Shown: one piece after another, positions 8,523-17,773 of the stretch | How positions within the stretch are numbered: the stretch's first letter is position 1 | How the letters are laid out: every line of letters begins with the position of its first letter | Origin: Thermomicrobium roseum DSM 5159 | GTDB lineage: Bacteria; Chloroflexota; Chloroflexia; Thermomicrobiales; Thermomicrobiaceae | Assembly (NCBI RefSeq): GCF_000021685.1 | Contig: NC_011959.1 | Coordinates: 682,001 to 746,000 of the forward strand | Length of the DNA stretch: 64,000 bases | Direction of reading: 5' to 3' | The notes under the pieces: model-generated | Told to the model about the DNA's origin: nothing | The model's input: only the letters and a program-made list of their open reading frames with translations | Databases searched by the model: none | Program-made: the position numbers and the translations under genes

Positions 8523-9524
8523 ATGACCGAAGTACAAGTTTTGACGGAACGTATCGCAGACAATGTCGAGCGAGTTCTCGTCGGGAAGAGTCGCGAGGTC
8601 CGTCTGGTCTTGGTCGCCCTGCTGTGCCGCGGCCACGTGTTGATCGAAGATGTGCCGGGAGTTGGGAAGACGGTTCTCGCCAAGGCGATCGCGCGCAGCA
8701 TCGGTTCGACGTTCAAGCGGATTCAGTTCACTCCTGATCTGCTCCCTTCCGACATCACCGGCGTCAACGTCTTCAACCAGTTGACGGGTCGGTTCGAGTT
8801 TCGACCAGGACCGGTGGTCGCCCATATCGTATTAGCGGACGAGATCAACCGGGCGACCCCGAAAACGCAGTCAGCGTTGCTCGAGGCGATGGAAGAGGGT
8901 CAAGTAACAGTCGATGGTGTGACGCACCCGCTTCCGGAACCGTTCGTCGTGCTCGCGACCGAGAATCCGATCGAATACGAGGGAACGTTTCCGCTCCCTG
9001 AGGCGCAGCTGGATCGTTTTCTGATCCGCTTGTCGCTCGGTTATCCCAGCCGACGCGGGGAGATCGAGATGCTCAGTCGCCAGCATTTCGAGCACCCGCT
9101 GGAGCACCTGGGACAAGTAGCAACGTTGGAGGAACTGCGAGCGGCGCAGGAACAGGTGCGCCATGTCTACGTCGACGACGTGTTGAAAGAGTACATCGTC
9201 TCACTGGTGGAAGCGACGCGGCGACACGACGACGTGTATCTCGGTGCTGGGCCACGCGGGTCGCTGGCACTCTACAATGCAGCCCGTGCCTGGGCAGCGA
9301 TGCACGGGAGAGATTTCGTCATTCCGGACGACATTAAAGAGCTCGCTGAGCCGACGCTCGCACACCGGATCATCGTGAATCCCGCTGCACGAATGCGGAA
9401 TGTCGATGCCCGCACCATCGTGCGCGAGATCGTCATGGCTGTTCCAGTACCAGGTGCGCGACCGGCCAGTTCGGGGACTTCGGAGCAGACGGCCCGTCGG
9501 CGCCTGCCATTCGGTGGTTCGTGA
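8523..9524 (+). CDS. MoxR-family AAA+ ATPase
   Basis: A 333-residue AAA+ ATPase of the MoxR group, which acts as a chaperone-like activator for metal-binding or membrane partner proteins. Walker A is EDVPGVGKTVLAK, the Walker B region is IVLADEINRATPKTQSALLE, and the sensor 1 segment is VVLATENPIEYEGTFPLPEA, all diagnostic of MoxR. The ATG at 8523 is preferred (GGAAAGAG just upstream); a GTG at 8502 is possible. Its stop overlaps the ATG of the DUF58 gene as TGATG. The moxR, DUF58 and transglutaminase trio is a recurring bacterial module whose job is not settled. Confidence 0.93.
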   Translation: MTEVQVLTERIADNVERVLVGKSREVRLVLVALLCRGHVLIEDVPGVGKTVLAKAIARSIGSTFKRIQFTPDLLPSDITGVNVFNQLTGRFEFRPGPVVAHIVLADEINRATPKTQSALLEAMEEGQVTVDGVTHPLPEPFVVLATENPIEYEGTFPLPEAQLDRFLIRLSLGYPSRRGEIEMLSRQHFEHPLEHLGQVATLEELRAAQEQVRHVYVDDVLKEYIVSLVEATRRHDDVYLGAGPRGSLALYNAARAWAAMHGRDFVIPDDIKELAEPTLAHRIIVNPAARMRNVDARTIVREIVMAVPVPGARPASSGTSEQTARRRLPFGGS

Positions 9525-10780
9525 TGGCGTGGATCCGCGTTGCGCTTCTCGCTGGTGTTATCCTGCTCCTCTCCCAACTGAACCGGTGGACGATCTTCGA
9601 CAAACTGTTTTTCGTCCTCGGGGGACTCTTGGTGGTGGCATACTTCTGGAGCCGCTTTGCGCTGAGCGGCCTGGTGATCACCCGACGAACGTTGACCGAT
9701 CGAGCGCACGTCGGTGATCTTCTGATCGAACAGGTGGAACTGGAGAATCGAAGTCGTCTCGCTAAGCTCTGGATCGAGGTGATCGATCACTCGACGTTAC
9801 CGGGCCATCGCTTGAGTCGGGTGGTGAGTCTGGGACCAGGCGCAACAGTCGGCTGGCGAGCCAAGACCTGGTGTACCCGCCGGGGGCGATTTCGACTCGG
9901 TCCTTTGGTTCTCCGGGCGAGCGATCCATTCGGGTTGTTCGAGCGGCAACTCCTGGTGCCTGAAACGCGCGAACTCATCGTCTATCCGGCGCTGGTCGAT
10001 CTCACGACGGTGAGACTTCCGGCTGGTGAGCTCCCTGGTGGAAGTGCATTGCAGAAGCGTACGCCGTTCGTCACACCGAATGTTGTCGGGGTACGCCAAT
10101 ACCAGCCGGGTGACAGTTTCAATCGGATCGCCTGGAGTGCGACAGCGCGCACCGGGCAGCTGATGGTCAAGGAATTCGAGCTCGATCCGAGCGCTGACGT
10201 CTGGCTGGTGCTGGATGGGGATGCACGGCACCACGTCGTCGCTCATGGCGTAGCCGGTGCGGGCGATACAGGCCAGCGCGTTGTTGGAGTGATTCTCGAC
10301 TCGACAGAGGAGTATGCGGTCACCATCACTGCGTCGCTTGCGCGTTATTTCCTCGACCTCAATCGGGCAGTCGGCGTCGTCGCATCGGGCGGGAGCCGGG
10401 TCGTCCTACCAGCTGATCGCGGCGCGCGTCATCTGGTCAAGGTCTTAGAGATGCTCGCCCTCTTCCGATCGGATGGACGAGCGCCCGTTCAGGAGACTTT
10501 GCTCACCGAGCAGACCCGCTTCGGGCGCGAGGCGGTCGTGATCGTGGTGACTCCATCGACGGATGAAGCATGGGTGAAGGCGCTGGCTGAGTTGACGACA
10601 CGCTCGGTGCGGAGTCTGGCTATCGTGATCGAGCCGAGCACCTTCGGCAGCGAGGCCAGTTCCCTTTTAGTGGTGAGCGAGTTGACCGCTCTCGGGATTC
10701 CTTTCGTCCTCGTGAAGTACGGAGACGACTTGCGGCGACTCCTCGCACTACCCATGGGGGCGATCGCGATCTCCAGATAG
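9524..10780 (+). CDS. DUF58 domain membrane-associated protein
   Basis: About 418 residues. Two hydrophobic segments at the N-terminus (VALLAGVILLLSQL and LFFVLGGLLVVAYFW) anchor it to the membrane. The DUF58 signature follows: a beta-rich region ending in RRGRFRLGPLVLRASDPFGLF, then GVRQYQPGDSFNRIAWSATAR, and a vWA-like end containing DVWLVLDGD. DUF58 proteins are usual partners of MoxR ATPases, and translational coupling to moxR supports this. Its fold and the vWA-like region suggest a metal-dependent interaction surface, but no enzymatic role is established. Confidence 0.9.
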   Translation: MAWIRVALLAGVILLLSQLNRWTIFDKLFFVLGGLLVVAYFWSRFALSGLVITRRTLTDRAHVGDLLIEQVELENRSRLAKLWIEVIDHSTLPGHRLSRVVSLGPGATVGWRAKTWCTRRGRFRLGPLVLRASDPFGLFERQLLVPETRELIVYPALVDLTTVRLPAGELPGGSALQKRTPFVTPNVVGVRQYQPGDSFNRIAWSATARTGQLMVKEFELDPSADVWLVLDGDARHHVVAHGVAGAGDTGQRVVGVILDSTEEYAVTITASLARYFLDLNRAVGVVASGGSRVVLPADRGARHLVKVLEMLALFRSDGRAPVQETLLTEQTRFGREAVVIVVTPSTDEAWVKALAELTTRSVRSLAIVIEPSTFGSEASSLLVVSELTALGIPFVLVKYGDDLRRLLALPMGAIAISR

Positions 10781-10792
10781 GGAGCTTGAGCG

Positions 10793-13546
10793 ATGACATG
10801 GTGGTGGAACCGACTGACGCCGCGTGTCGGATGGTTCCCTTTCGGCTTGCTCCTCGTGCTCGATCTACTAGCAGGATATTCGACGTACCGTGCCGAGTGG
10901 TCAGATGGCCTCATCGTGGCGGTGCGGGCCATCATGATCGGATCGGTCCTTGCCTATCTGCTAGCACGGCCGCTCGGATTACCTGACTGGGCTGCACATC
11001 CGGTAGCGAGCTTGTTCGGTACGCTGAGCGTGCTCTGGATTCTCCAAGACTTACTCAGCGATGAACTCGGCGGGTGGCGGGACAAGCTCGCTTTTCTCTG
11101 GTTGCGCTGGGAACGTTGGTTCGCGGCGGTACAGGATGGGCAGCCGAGAGACGATTATTACCTGTTCTTGCTCCTCATCGCCGTCACACATTTTCTGGTC
11201 GGGTATTTGTCGTCGTGGCTCCTCGTGCGGCATGACCACGCATGGGTGAGCGTTCTCCTACCGAGTATCGTGATTCTCATCAATGCGGGCTATTCCCGAG
11301 AGGTTTCACCGCTGTTCGTGGCGATCATGATCGTGCTCGATCTTCTCATCGTTGGTCGCGTGACGTTCATGCAACGACTCTGGCGATGGCGGGCACGCGG
11401 GTTCCCGCACGCGAGCGGGCTCGCGTGGCAGGCACTGTGGGTTCTCAGCTGGTTGTCCGTCGCGCTTTTGTTGGTCGGATGGATCGTTCCCCTGAGCACG
11501 CACTCCCCTCGGGTATCGGCCCTTTTGCAGCCAACCAGCCGACCGTGGAACGAGGTGCGCGATACACTCGCGGAGTGGTTCCCTTCAGTACGTGGCCCAG
11601 GAGGAACACGGGGTGGAGTGGGTGGTTTCGCCAGTTTCGGTGATCGCTTCGAGATCGGTGGTCCACTGCGCCTGAGCGATGAGCCGGTGTTGCTCGTCAG
11701 TGGTCTGGAGGCGCCGTACCTCACGGTCCGAACCTATGACCTCTACACTGGCCGAGGCTGGCGATCGAGTGCGGTACCGGAGCTCGAACTCGATCGAGAA
11801 ACGAGCACACCACCGAGTTCGCCGACCGATCAGTCGGTCTCCCAACCCGCTCCGCTTCTCGAGTTCGCGAGCGGGGAAGAAATGCCACAGGACCGGTCGA
11901 TCGCTCTCGAAAGGCAAACGCTGGCGTATCACGTCGAGGTTCTGCAGGCGCGAGGGGCAGCGCTGCCCATCACGGGTACGCCGGTCTCGGTCAGTGTTCC
12001 TGTCCGTGCACTCTATGGTTGGACGAACGGGAACGATTGGCGGACGATCGAACTCGAGTCGACGCCGGAGGAGCAGATTCCTCGCGAGTTGCGTCCACTC
12101 GCCCAGCTGTTGCGTGCTACCGTCTTCCGTCCGCCGGCCGAGGAAGCGTCGGAGACTCCGACGCCTGACCCGTATGCGGATCGCGCATGGTATTGGTCGT
12201 TCATGAGGGGATCACCGGCTCTTCCTGAGCTCGATACCTTGATGAATCAGTTAGCGGCGCGCGGTATCGAGGTTACGTTCTGGTGGGAAGCAGGTGCGGA
12301 CGACTCGTTTCGGATCATGCGGGTAGCGTATCGGGGACGGCTTCCGGATTATGCCGATCTGGAAGCGTTGTTCCCCACTGAAGGAGTCAGTCGCGGCCTG
12401 AGCTACGATCTTGTCACGACGGTCAGCCGGGCGACGCCGGAGCAACTGCGGGCTGCTGATCGGGGCAACGGGGATACCGTCGATTCAGGAAACCTCGAGG
12501 CGACTGTATATGGAGTCTACCCCCGTGATCTTTACCGGCGGTACACGCAGCTCCCCGAATCGGTGACGGAACGCACTCGCCAACTCGCGCTCGCGCTGGC
12601 CGCAGGAAAGTCGAACGCCTACGATGTCGCCGCGACGATCGAGGCGTTCGTCCGCCAAAGGATCGCCTACAACGAGGCTGCGCCGACCCCGAGTGGCATC
12701 GACGCGGTCGATACCGTGCTCTTCGTGCGGCCGGAAGGGTATTGCACCTTTTATGCTTCGGCGATGGCCGTCCTGCTCCGTGCTGTGGGGATTCCGGCGC
12801 GTATCGCGGTCGGTTATTACCCGGGTGAGTCGAACGGCGAGATGGGTGGGATCGTCTATCGTGATCGTAATGCGCACGCCTGGGTCGAGGTCTTTTTCCC
12901 CGGATACGGTTGGATTCCCTTCGAGCCGACTGCGTCCCGTCCGCCTCTGTTGCGCGGATCCGTTGCGGAGCAAGCTGACTGGCTTCCGATGGACCCGATT
13001 TTGGGTGCTAATCTCCCTACCGATGAGCGGTTCGGACTTCGCTTGTCGGAACTCGATCGATCGGAGGGAGCTGGTGCGGTTGGCACCGCGGCTGCAACGA
13101 ACCAGTCACGGGCGTCGTCGAGTCGCATCGCCTTGGTAGTGAGTCTGGCTGTGCTGGGAATGCTGGTACTCGCCGTGACGCTTTGGTGGTTTTGGGGAAG
13201 CTGGCGCCTTTCGCCAGCCGGACGGCTCTATCTCCGACTTTGCCGCTTAGGCCGGGTAGCTGGTGTGCCGCTGCGCGAGTCCATGACGCCGCTCGAGTAC
13301 GCCTGGGAAATCGGCCGCCGCTTCCCTGGTACGCGACGAGCTGCTGAGATGATCGCCTTCCTCTACACGCGCGAGCAGTACGGCCAGCGGTTGGCAAGCG
13401 AGCAAGAGGTGCGTATTGCTGCCCGCGGTTGGCGTGAATCGATCCGGCCTCGCCTGCTCCGTGCGATCGTTCGGTGGCAGAAACCGCTGGGGATGGACGA
13501 GAGCGATGCCTGGACGATGCGTGGTCGTTGGGAGCGTCAATACTGA
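10793..13546 (+). CDS. TgpA-like membrane transglutaminase-domain protein
   Basis: A 917-residue membrane protein. The first ~230 residues contain about six hydrophobic helices. A large extracytoplasmic region follows, with a papain-like transglutaminase core whose catalytic Cys lies in PEGYCTFYASAMAVLLR and whose His lies in DRNAHAWVEVFFPGYGW, followed by FEPT. A further transmembrane helix (IALVVSLAVLGMLVLAV) precedes a cytoplasmic C-terminal DUF4129-like domain. The layout equals that of TgpA, a periplasmic-facing transglutaminase homologue linked to MoxR/DUF58 in other bacteria. RBS AGGGAGC before ATG at 10793. Substrate unknown; cell-envelope protein processing or cross-linking is the likely theme. 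Confidence 0.9.
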   Translation: MTWWWNRLTPRVGWFPFGLLLVLDLLAGYSTYRAEWSDGLIVAVRAIMIGSVLAYLLARPLGLPDWAAHPVASLFGTLSVLWILQDLLSDELGGWRDKLAFLWLRWERWFAAVQDGQPRDDYYLFLLLIAVTHFLVGYLSSWLLVRHDHAWVSVLLPSIVILINAGYSREVSPLFVAIMIVLDLLIVGRVTFMQRLWRWRARGFPHASGLAWQALWVLSWLSVALLLVGWIVPLSTHSPRVSALLQPTSRPWNEVRDTLAEWFPSVRGPGGTRGGVGGFASFGDRFEIGGPLRLSDEPVLLVSGLEAPYLTVRTYDLYTGRGWRSSAVPELELDRETSTPPSSPTDQSVSQPAPLLEFASGEEMPQDRSIALERQTLAYHVEVLQARGAALPITGTPVSVSVPVRALYGWTNGNDWRTIELESTPEEQIPRELRPLAQLLRATVFRPPAEEASETPTPDPYADRAWYWSFMRGSPALPELDTLMNQLAARGIEVTFWWEAGADDSFRIMRVAYRGRLPDYADLEALFPTEGVSRGLSYDLVTTVSRATPEQLRAADRGNGDTVDSGNLEATVYGVYPRDLYRRYTQLPESVTERTRQLALALAAGKSNAYDVAATIEAFVRQRIAYNEAAPTPSGIDAVDTVLFVRPEGYCTFYASAMAVLLRAVGIPARIAVGYYPGESNGEMGGIVYRDRNAHAWVEVFFPGYGWIPFEPTASRPPLLRGSVAEQADWLPMDPILGANLPTDERFGLRLSELDRSEGAGAVGTAAATNQSRASSSRIALVVSLAVLGMLVLAVTLWWFWGSWRLSPAGRLYLRLCRLGRVAGVPLRESMTPLEYAWEIGRRFPGTRRAAEMIAFLYTREQYGQRLASEQEVRIAARGWRESIRPRLLRAIVRWQKPLGMDESDAWTMRGRWERQY

Positions 13547-14441
13547 CGTAGTGGTGAGCGTTCCGCGGTTCGCTGTGGCTGGTGAAACCATCGCTGCCCG
13601 CGACGCTCGGATCGTCGGCGGCGGAAAGGGAGCGAATCAGGCGGTCGGAGTTGCCCGCTGGGGAGTTCCGGTTGCGTTGGTTGCTGCACTCGGCGACGAT
13701 CCGTTCAGCGAAGCAAGGCGGGCGGAACTGGTGGCCGACCGAGTCGATGTCGGCGCGGTGCGACGCGTCCCGGGGTTGGGTGGTCTCGCGCTCATCGAGA
13801 TCGACGTTCACGGAGAAAACCGGATCGTCATCGCTCCTGGGTCCAACGGTGCGTTGGATGCTGGCTGGGTGCGCGAGCAGTTCGAGGTTCTGCGAATCGG
13901 GCGTGGGGATGTCGTCTGTGTGCAATTGGAAATCCCGCTCGAGGCGGTGGGCGCAGCTTTGCAGTGTGGGCGAGGAGCTGGCGCCTGGTGTCTCCTCAAC
14001 GCCACACCGTGGACGAAGGAGGCTGAGCATCTGCTCGCGAACTGTGACGTGCTGGTGGTGAATCGGCTCGAGGCTTATCAAGTGGCTGGGCTGGCAAGTT
14101 CGGACCCACTGGATCGTGTCGCTGAGACCCTCGCTTCCCGCGTTTCAACGGTGTTCGTCACACTCGGTGTGCAGGGGGCGATCTGTGTCGCGCAGGGGAC
14201 GCGCTGGCGTTGTGCCGCGCCTTCCGTAGCGGTCGTGGATACGACTGCCGCTGGTGACGCGTTCGTCGCTGCAGTGGCTGCTGGACTCATCGAAGGACTC
14301 GAGTGGCCGTCGATCCTCCAGCGAGCGGTGTGGGCAGGCTCGCTCGCTGTCCAACGGTTCGGGGCGCAGCCCTCGCTACCGGAGAAGTGGGAAATCGAGC
14401 GTGCCCTGGCCGAGCGACCACTGCTCGTCGAACGCTGGTGA
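13506..14441 (+). CDS. PfkB-family carbohydrate kinase, ribokinase-like
   Basis: A 311-residue sugar kinase. The N-terminal PfkB signature GGGKGANQAVGVARWG follows VVVGSVNTDVVVSVPR, and the C-terminal signature with the catalytic Asp is VDTTAAGDAFVAAVAAGL. This set fits ribokinase best, but related kinases for other sugars or nucleosides share it. The ATG at 13506 gives a family-typical N-terminus and overlaps the preceding transglutaminase gene by 41 bases, so the two are probably co-transcribed; a longer upstream frame would read across the neighbour and is rejected. No transporter or sugar isomerase gene is near. Confidence 0.85.
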   Translation: MPGRCVVVGSVNTDVVVSVPRFAVAGETIAARDARIVGGGKGANQAVGVARWGVPVALVAALGDDPFSEARRAELVADRVDVGAVRRVPGLGGLALIEIDVHGENRIVIAPGSNGALDAGWVREQFEVLRIGRGDVVCVQLEIPLEAVGAALQCGRGAGAWCLLNATPWTKEAEHLLANCDVLVVNRLEAYQVAGLASSDPLDRVAETLASRVSTVFVTLGVQGAICVAQGTRWRCAAPSVAVVDTTAAGDAFVAAVAAGLIEGLEWPSILQRAVWAGSLAVQRFGAQPSLPEKWEIERALAERPLLVERW

Positions 14442-14446
14442 CACAA

Positions 14447-14484
14447 GCGCGATCGCCCGGGCAGGAAGCTCCGGGCGATCGCGC
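14447..14484. terminator. Bidirectional terminator-like hairpin between the PfkB gene and hppA
   Basis: A perfect 14-bp stem (GCGCGATCGCCCGG, 14447-14460, with its complement at 14471-14484) around a 10-base loop lies between two convergent genes. There is no T-tract on either side, so the strength of termination is unclear. Confidence 0.6.
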
Positions 14485-14508
14485 GAGGTTCTGCTACAGT
14501 GACGATCA

Positions 14509-16569
14509 TCAACCCCAGCCGAGCGCCTTCACGATCAAGAGTGCGACGATATTGACGACCTTGATCATCGGGTTGATGGCGGGGCCGGCGGTGTCTTTGT
14601 ACGGATCACCGACTGTGTCGCCGGTTACAGCCGCCTGATGTGCGAAGCTGCCCTTTCCGCCGTGGGCACCGGATTCGATGAACTTCTTGGCGTTGTCCCA
14701 GGCAGCGCCCCCGGTCGTCATGGAGATGGCGACGAAGAGTCCGGTCACGATGGAGCCGATGAGCAATCCGCCGAGTGCCTCCTTGCCCAGAAGAACGGCC
14801 ACGATGATGGGGGCGAGGATCGTGATGAGAACCGGCACCAGCATCTGGCGCAGTGCTTCGCGGGTCACGATATCGACGGCACGACCGTACTCTGGACGGG
14901 CCTTCCCTTCCAACAAACCAGGAATCTCGCGAAACTGTCGTCGTACTTCTTGCACGACTGCGCCGCCGGCTTTCCCCACCGCTTCCATGAGAAAGCTTGC
15001 GAAAAAGTAGGGAAGTGCAGCGCCGATGAATATGCCGATCACGACGCGCGGATTGGACAACTCGAAGACGAGCTGCTCCGAGAGCTCCAAATAGTACGAG
15101 GCAAAGAGGACGAGGGCCGCAAGACCAGCCGAGCCGATCGCGTACGCCTTGGTGACTGCCTTGGTGGTATTGCCTACGGCGTCGAGAGGGTCGGTGACCG
15201 ACCGGACTTCATCTGGAAGTTCGGCCATTTCGGCAATACCTCCGGCGTTATCGGTAATGGGCCCGAAGGAATCGACGGCGACGATCATGCCGGTCATGGA
15301 GAGCATGGCCATAGCGGCAACTGCCAGCCCGTAGAGACCGCTGTACGGTGACGACGCAGAATGCGTCAAATTGTAAGCGACATAAATCGCCAAAGCGATG
15401 AGGACGATGGGTGGAAAAGTGGCTTGCATCGAGACAGCCAGGCCACTGATGATGTTGGTCGCATGTCCGGTTTCCGAGGCAGCGGCGATCCGCTTGACCG
15501 GGCTGTACTTTTCCGAAGTGAAGAATTCTGTGAAAACGACCATGCCGATGGTCACCACCAGACCGACCAGCGCACTGAGCCAGAGCTTGGCCGCCGCGGA
15601 GAGCTCGAACGAGAAGCCGAAGAGGGAGACGGGCCCGCTGGTAACGACGGGGTTGTCACCCATCAGCCAGCTCGTGACCGGTAAGAAGAGGATAGCGGCC
15701 AGAAGCATGGCCGCGATGACCCCCTTATAGAGGGCACGCATGATCGAGCGACTCGCATCGAGGCGTACGAAAAAGGTGCCGATGATGGAAGTGAGGATGG
15801 ATACAGCACCGAGCGCGAGTGGGTAGACCACTGCCACTTCGGTACCGAAAACGAGGTGGCCGAGGAGCATCGCAGCGATGGCGGTCACGGCGTACGTCTC
15901 GAAGAGGTCGGCTGCCATACCGGCGCAGTCACCGACGTTGTCCCCGACGTTGTCGGCGATGACGGCAGGATTGCGCGGGTCGTCTTCCGGGATACCAGCT
16001 TCCACTTTGCCGACGAGGTCGGCACCGACATCTGCTGCCTTCGTGTAGATACCGCCACCGATACGCGCGAAGACAGAAATGAGGCTTCCACCGAAGCCGA
16101 GACCGACCAGCGCAGTCACGTTCCGCGTGATGAGATAGAACAGCGTCACACTCAGTAGACCGAGACCGGCGACGAGGAGGCCGGTCACAGCGCCGCCCCG
16201 AAAGGCGACCGCTAGGGCTCGCTCGAGCCCGCGTTTGGCAGCTTCCGCCGTACGCACGTTCGCTCGCACGGCGATCGACATGCCGATGAAACCAGCGAGT
16301 CCCGATGCGATCGCGCCGACGAGGAAACCGACAGCGGTCGTCCAGTCGACCGCGAAGCCGAGAATGAGGGCGACGATCACCGCGACGATAGCCACGAGCG
16401 TGTATTGCCGACGCATGTACGCCTCGGCGCCCTCCTGAATGGCCTGGGCGATCGCCTGCATGCGTTCATCACCACGCGGTTGGGCTAAAACCCAACGGAT
16501 CAGGATGGCCCCATAGAGGAGCGCGAGGACTGCCGCGCCCAACGCCAGGTACAACGCCGTGTTTTCCAT
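14509..16569 (-). CDS. hppA: K+-independent membrane-bound proton-pumping pyrophosphatase
   Basis: A 686-residue integral membrane pyrophosphatase with about 16 helices that couples PPi hydrolysis to ion pumping. The catalytic segment reads TKAADVGADLVGKVEAGIPE followed by DDPRNPAVIADNVGDNVGD, with the expected acidic cluster. The motif GNTTKAVTKAYAIGSA has Lys and Thr at the two positions that decide K+ dependence (Ala and Gly in K+-dependent enzymes), so it should be the K+-independent H+-pumping type. The C-terminus carries the conserved AAWDNAKKFIE and GDTVGDPYKDTAGPAINPM. Strong RBS (GGGAGGGG) before the ATG at 16569. It lies downstream of the oxidase genes on the same strand, separated by a hairpin. 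Confidence 0.96.
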   Translation of the reverse strand: MENTALYLALGAAVLALLYGAILIRWVLAQPRGDERMQAIAQAIQEGAEAYMRRQYTLVAIVAVIVALILGFAVDWTTAVGFLVGAIASGLAGFIGMSIAVRANVRTAEAAKRGLERALAVAFRGGAVTGLLVAGLGLLSVTLFYLITRNVTALVGLGFGGSLISVFARIGGGIYTKAADVGADLVGKVEAGIPEDDPRNPAVIADNVGDNVGDCAGMAADLFETYAVTAIAAMLLGHLVFGTEVAVVYPLALGAVSILTSIIGTFFVRLDASRSIMRALYKGVIAAMLLAAILFLPVTSWLMGDNPVVTSGPVSLFGFSFELSAAAKLWLSALVGLVVTIGMVVFTEFFTSEKYSPVKRIAAASETGHATNIISGLAVSMQATFPPIVLIALAIYVAYNLTHSASSPYSGLYGLAVAAMAMLSMTGMIVAVDSFGPITDNAGGIAEMAELPDEVRSVTDPLDAVGNTTKAVTKAYAIGSAGLAALVLFASYYLELSEQLVFELSNPRVVIGIFIGAALPYFFASFLMEAVGKAGGAVVQEVRRQFREIPGLLEGKARPEYGRAVDIVTREALRQMLVPVLITILAPIIVAVLLGKEALGGLLIGSIVTGLFVAISMTTGGAAWDNAKKFIESGAHGGKGSFAHQAAVTGDTVGDPYKDTAGPAINPMIKVVNIVALLIVKALGWG

Positions 16570-16655
16570 GGTCCTGTTACCCCTCCCTCGTTCGGTCGGA
16601 ACACCAGTTCTTCGTCACCCCGAAGTGTCGCGAGGATGAAGGACTGCACACGATA

Positions 16656-16686
16656 CTCCGGCCAGATGGTGCCATCATGGCCGGAG
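16656..16686 (-). terminator. Hairpin between ctaF and hppA
   Basis: CTCCGGCC (16656-16663) pairs with GGCCGGAG (16679-16686), with a further five pairs inside (GATGG with CCATC). No T-tract follows. It may end the oxidase transcript with factor help or stabilise an mRNA end. Confidence 0.45.
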
Positions 16687-16717
16687 CCTGGCAAGTCGTC
16701 CTTTGCGGACAAGAACG

Positions 16718-17035
16718 CTATGGCGTCAAAAGAGGTTGGCCATAGATATGGTAGATTGCAGCCATGGCGGTGAAGATGCTGATCGCGATCAACATCCCCC
16801 AGGCAAAAATGCCGGTCAGAAGTCGTGCGTCGTACTTGAGGTGCATGTAGTAGGCGACGACCAGCACGAATTTGACGATGGCAAAGAAGATCAAGATCGG
16901 TGCAGTCAAGACACCGAGCGTCGACTCGAAGACATAGGTCAGGACCTCGAGCACTGTGGCGATCGTCAGGAGCACGAGGACGCGTACCCAGGTCGCTGGT
17001 CCGGGTTGCGCATGGGTGACCGGTGGTTCAGCCAT
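16718..17035 (-). CDS. ctaF: Cytochrome c oxidase subunit IV, caa3 type
   Basis: A 105-residue membrane protein with three predicted helices (VLVLLTIATVLEVLTYVF, ILIFFAIVKFVLVVAYYMHL and FAWGMLIAISIFTAMAAIY). The central FxVVAYYMHLKYDARL pattern is typical of the small prokaryotic oxidase subunit IV, an accessory subunit that stabilises the complex. It is the last gene of ctaC-ctaD-ctaE-ctaF, the normal order for caa3 oxidases. ATG at 17035 with GGGAGG nearby. Confidence 0.9.
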   Translation of the reverse strand: MAEPPVTHAQPGPATWVRVLVLLTIATVLEVLTYVFESTLGVLTAPILIFFAIVKFVLVVAYYMHLKYDARLLTGIFAWGMLIAISIFTAMAAIYHIYGQPLLTP

Positions 17036-17089
17036 CTGCTTCCCTCCTCACGGTTTCGACGATCCCCGACGTCTTGCTCAGAGCCGACT

Positions 17090-17695
<606 letters not shown>

Positions 17696-17739
17696 CTCGC
17701 GATCCCTTCTCTCCAACGACCTGCACGAACCGAGTCTCT

Positions 17740-17761
17740 GGGGCGGGTGAAAACCCGCCCC
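17740..17761 (-). other. Intercistronic hairpin between ctaD and ctaE
   Basis: GGGGCGGG (17740-17747) and CCCGCCCC (17754-17761) form a perfect 8-bp stem with a six-base loop. Without a T-tract it more likely tunes RNA stability or relative expression within the operon than ends it. Confidence 0.5.
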
Positions 17762-17773
17762 AGGACGCCCTCC

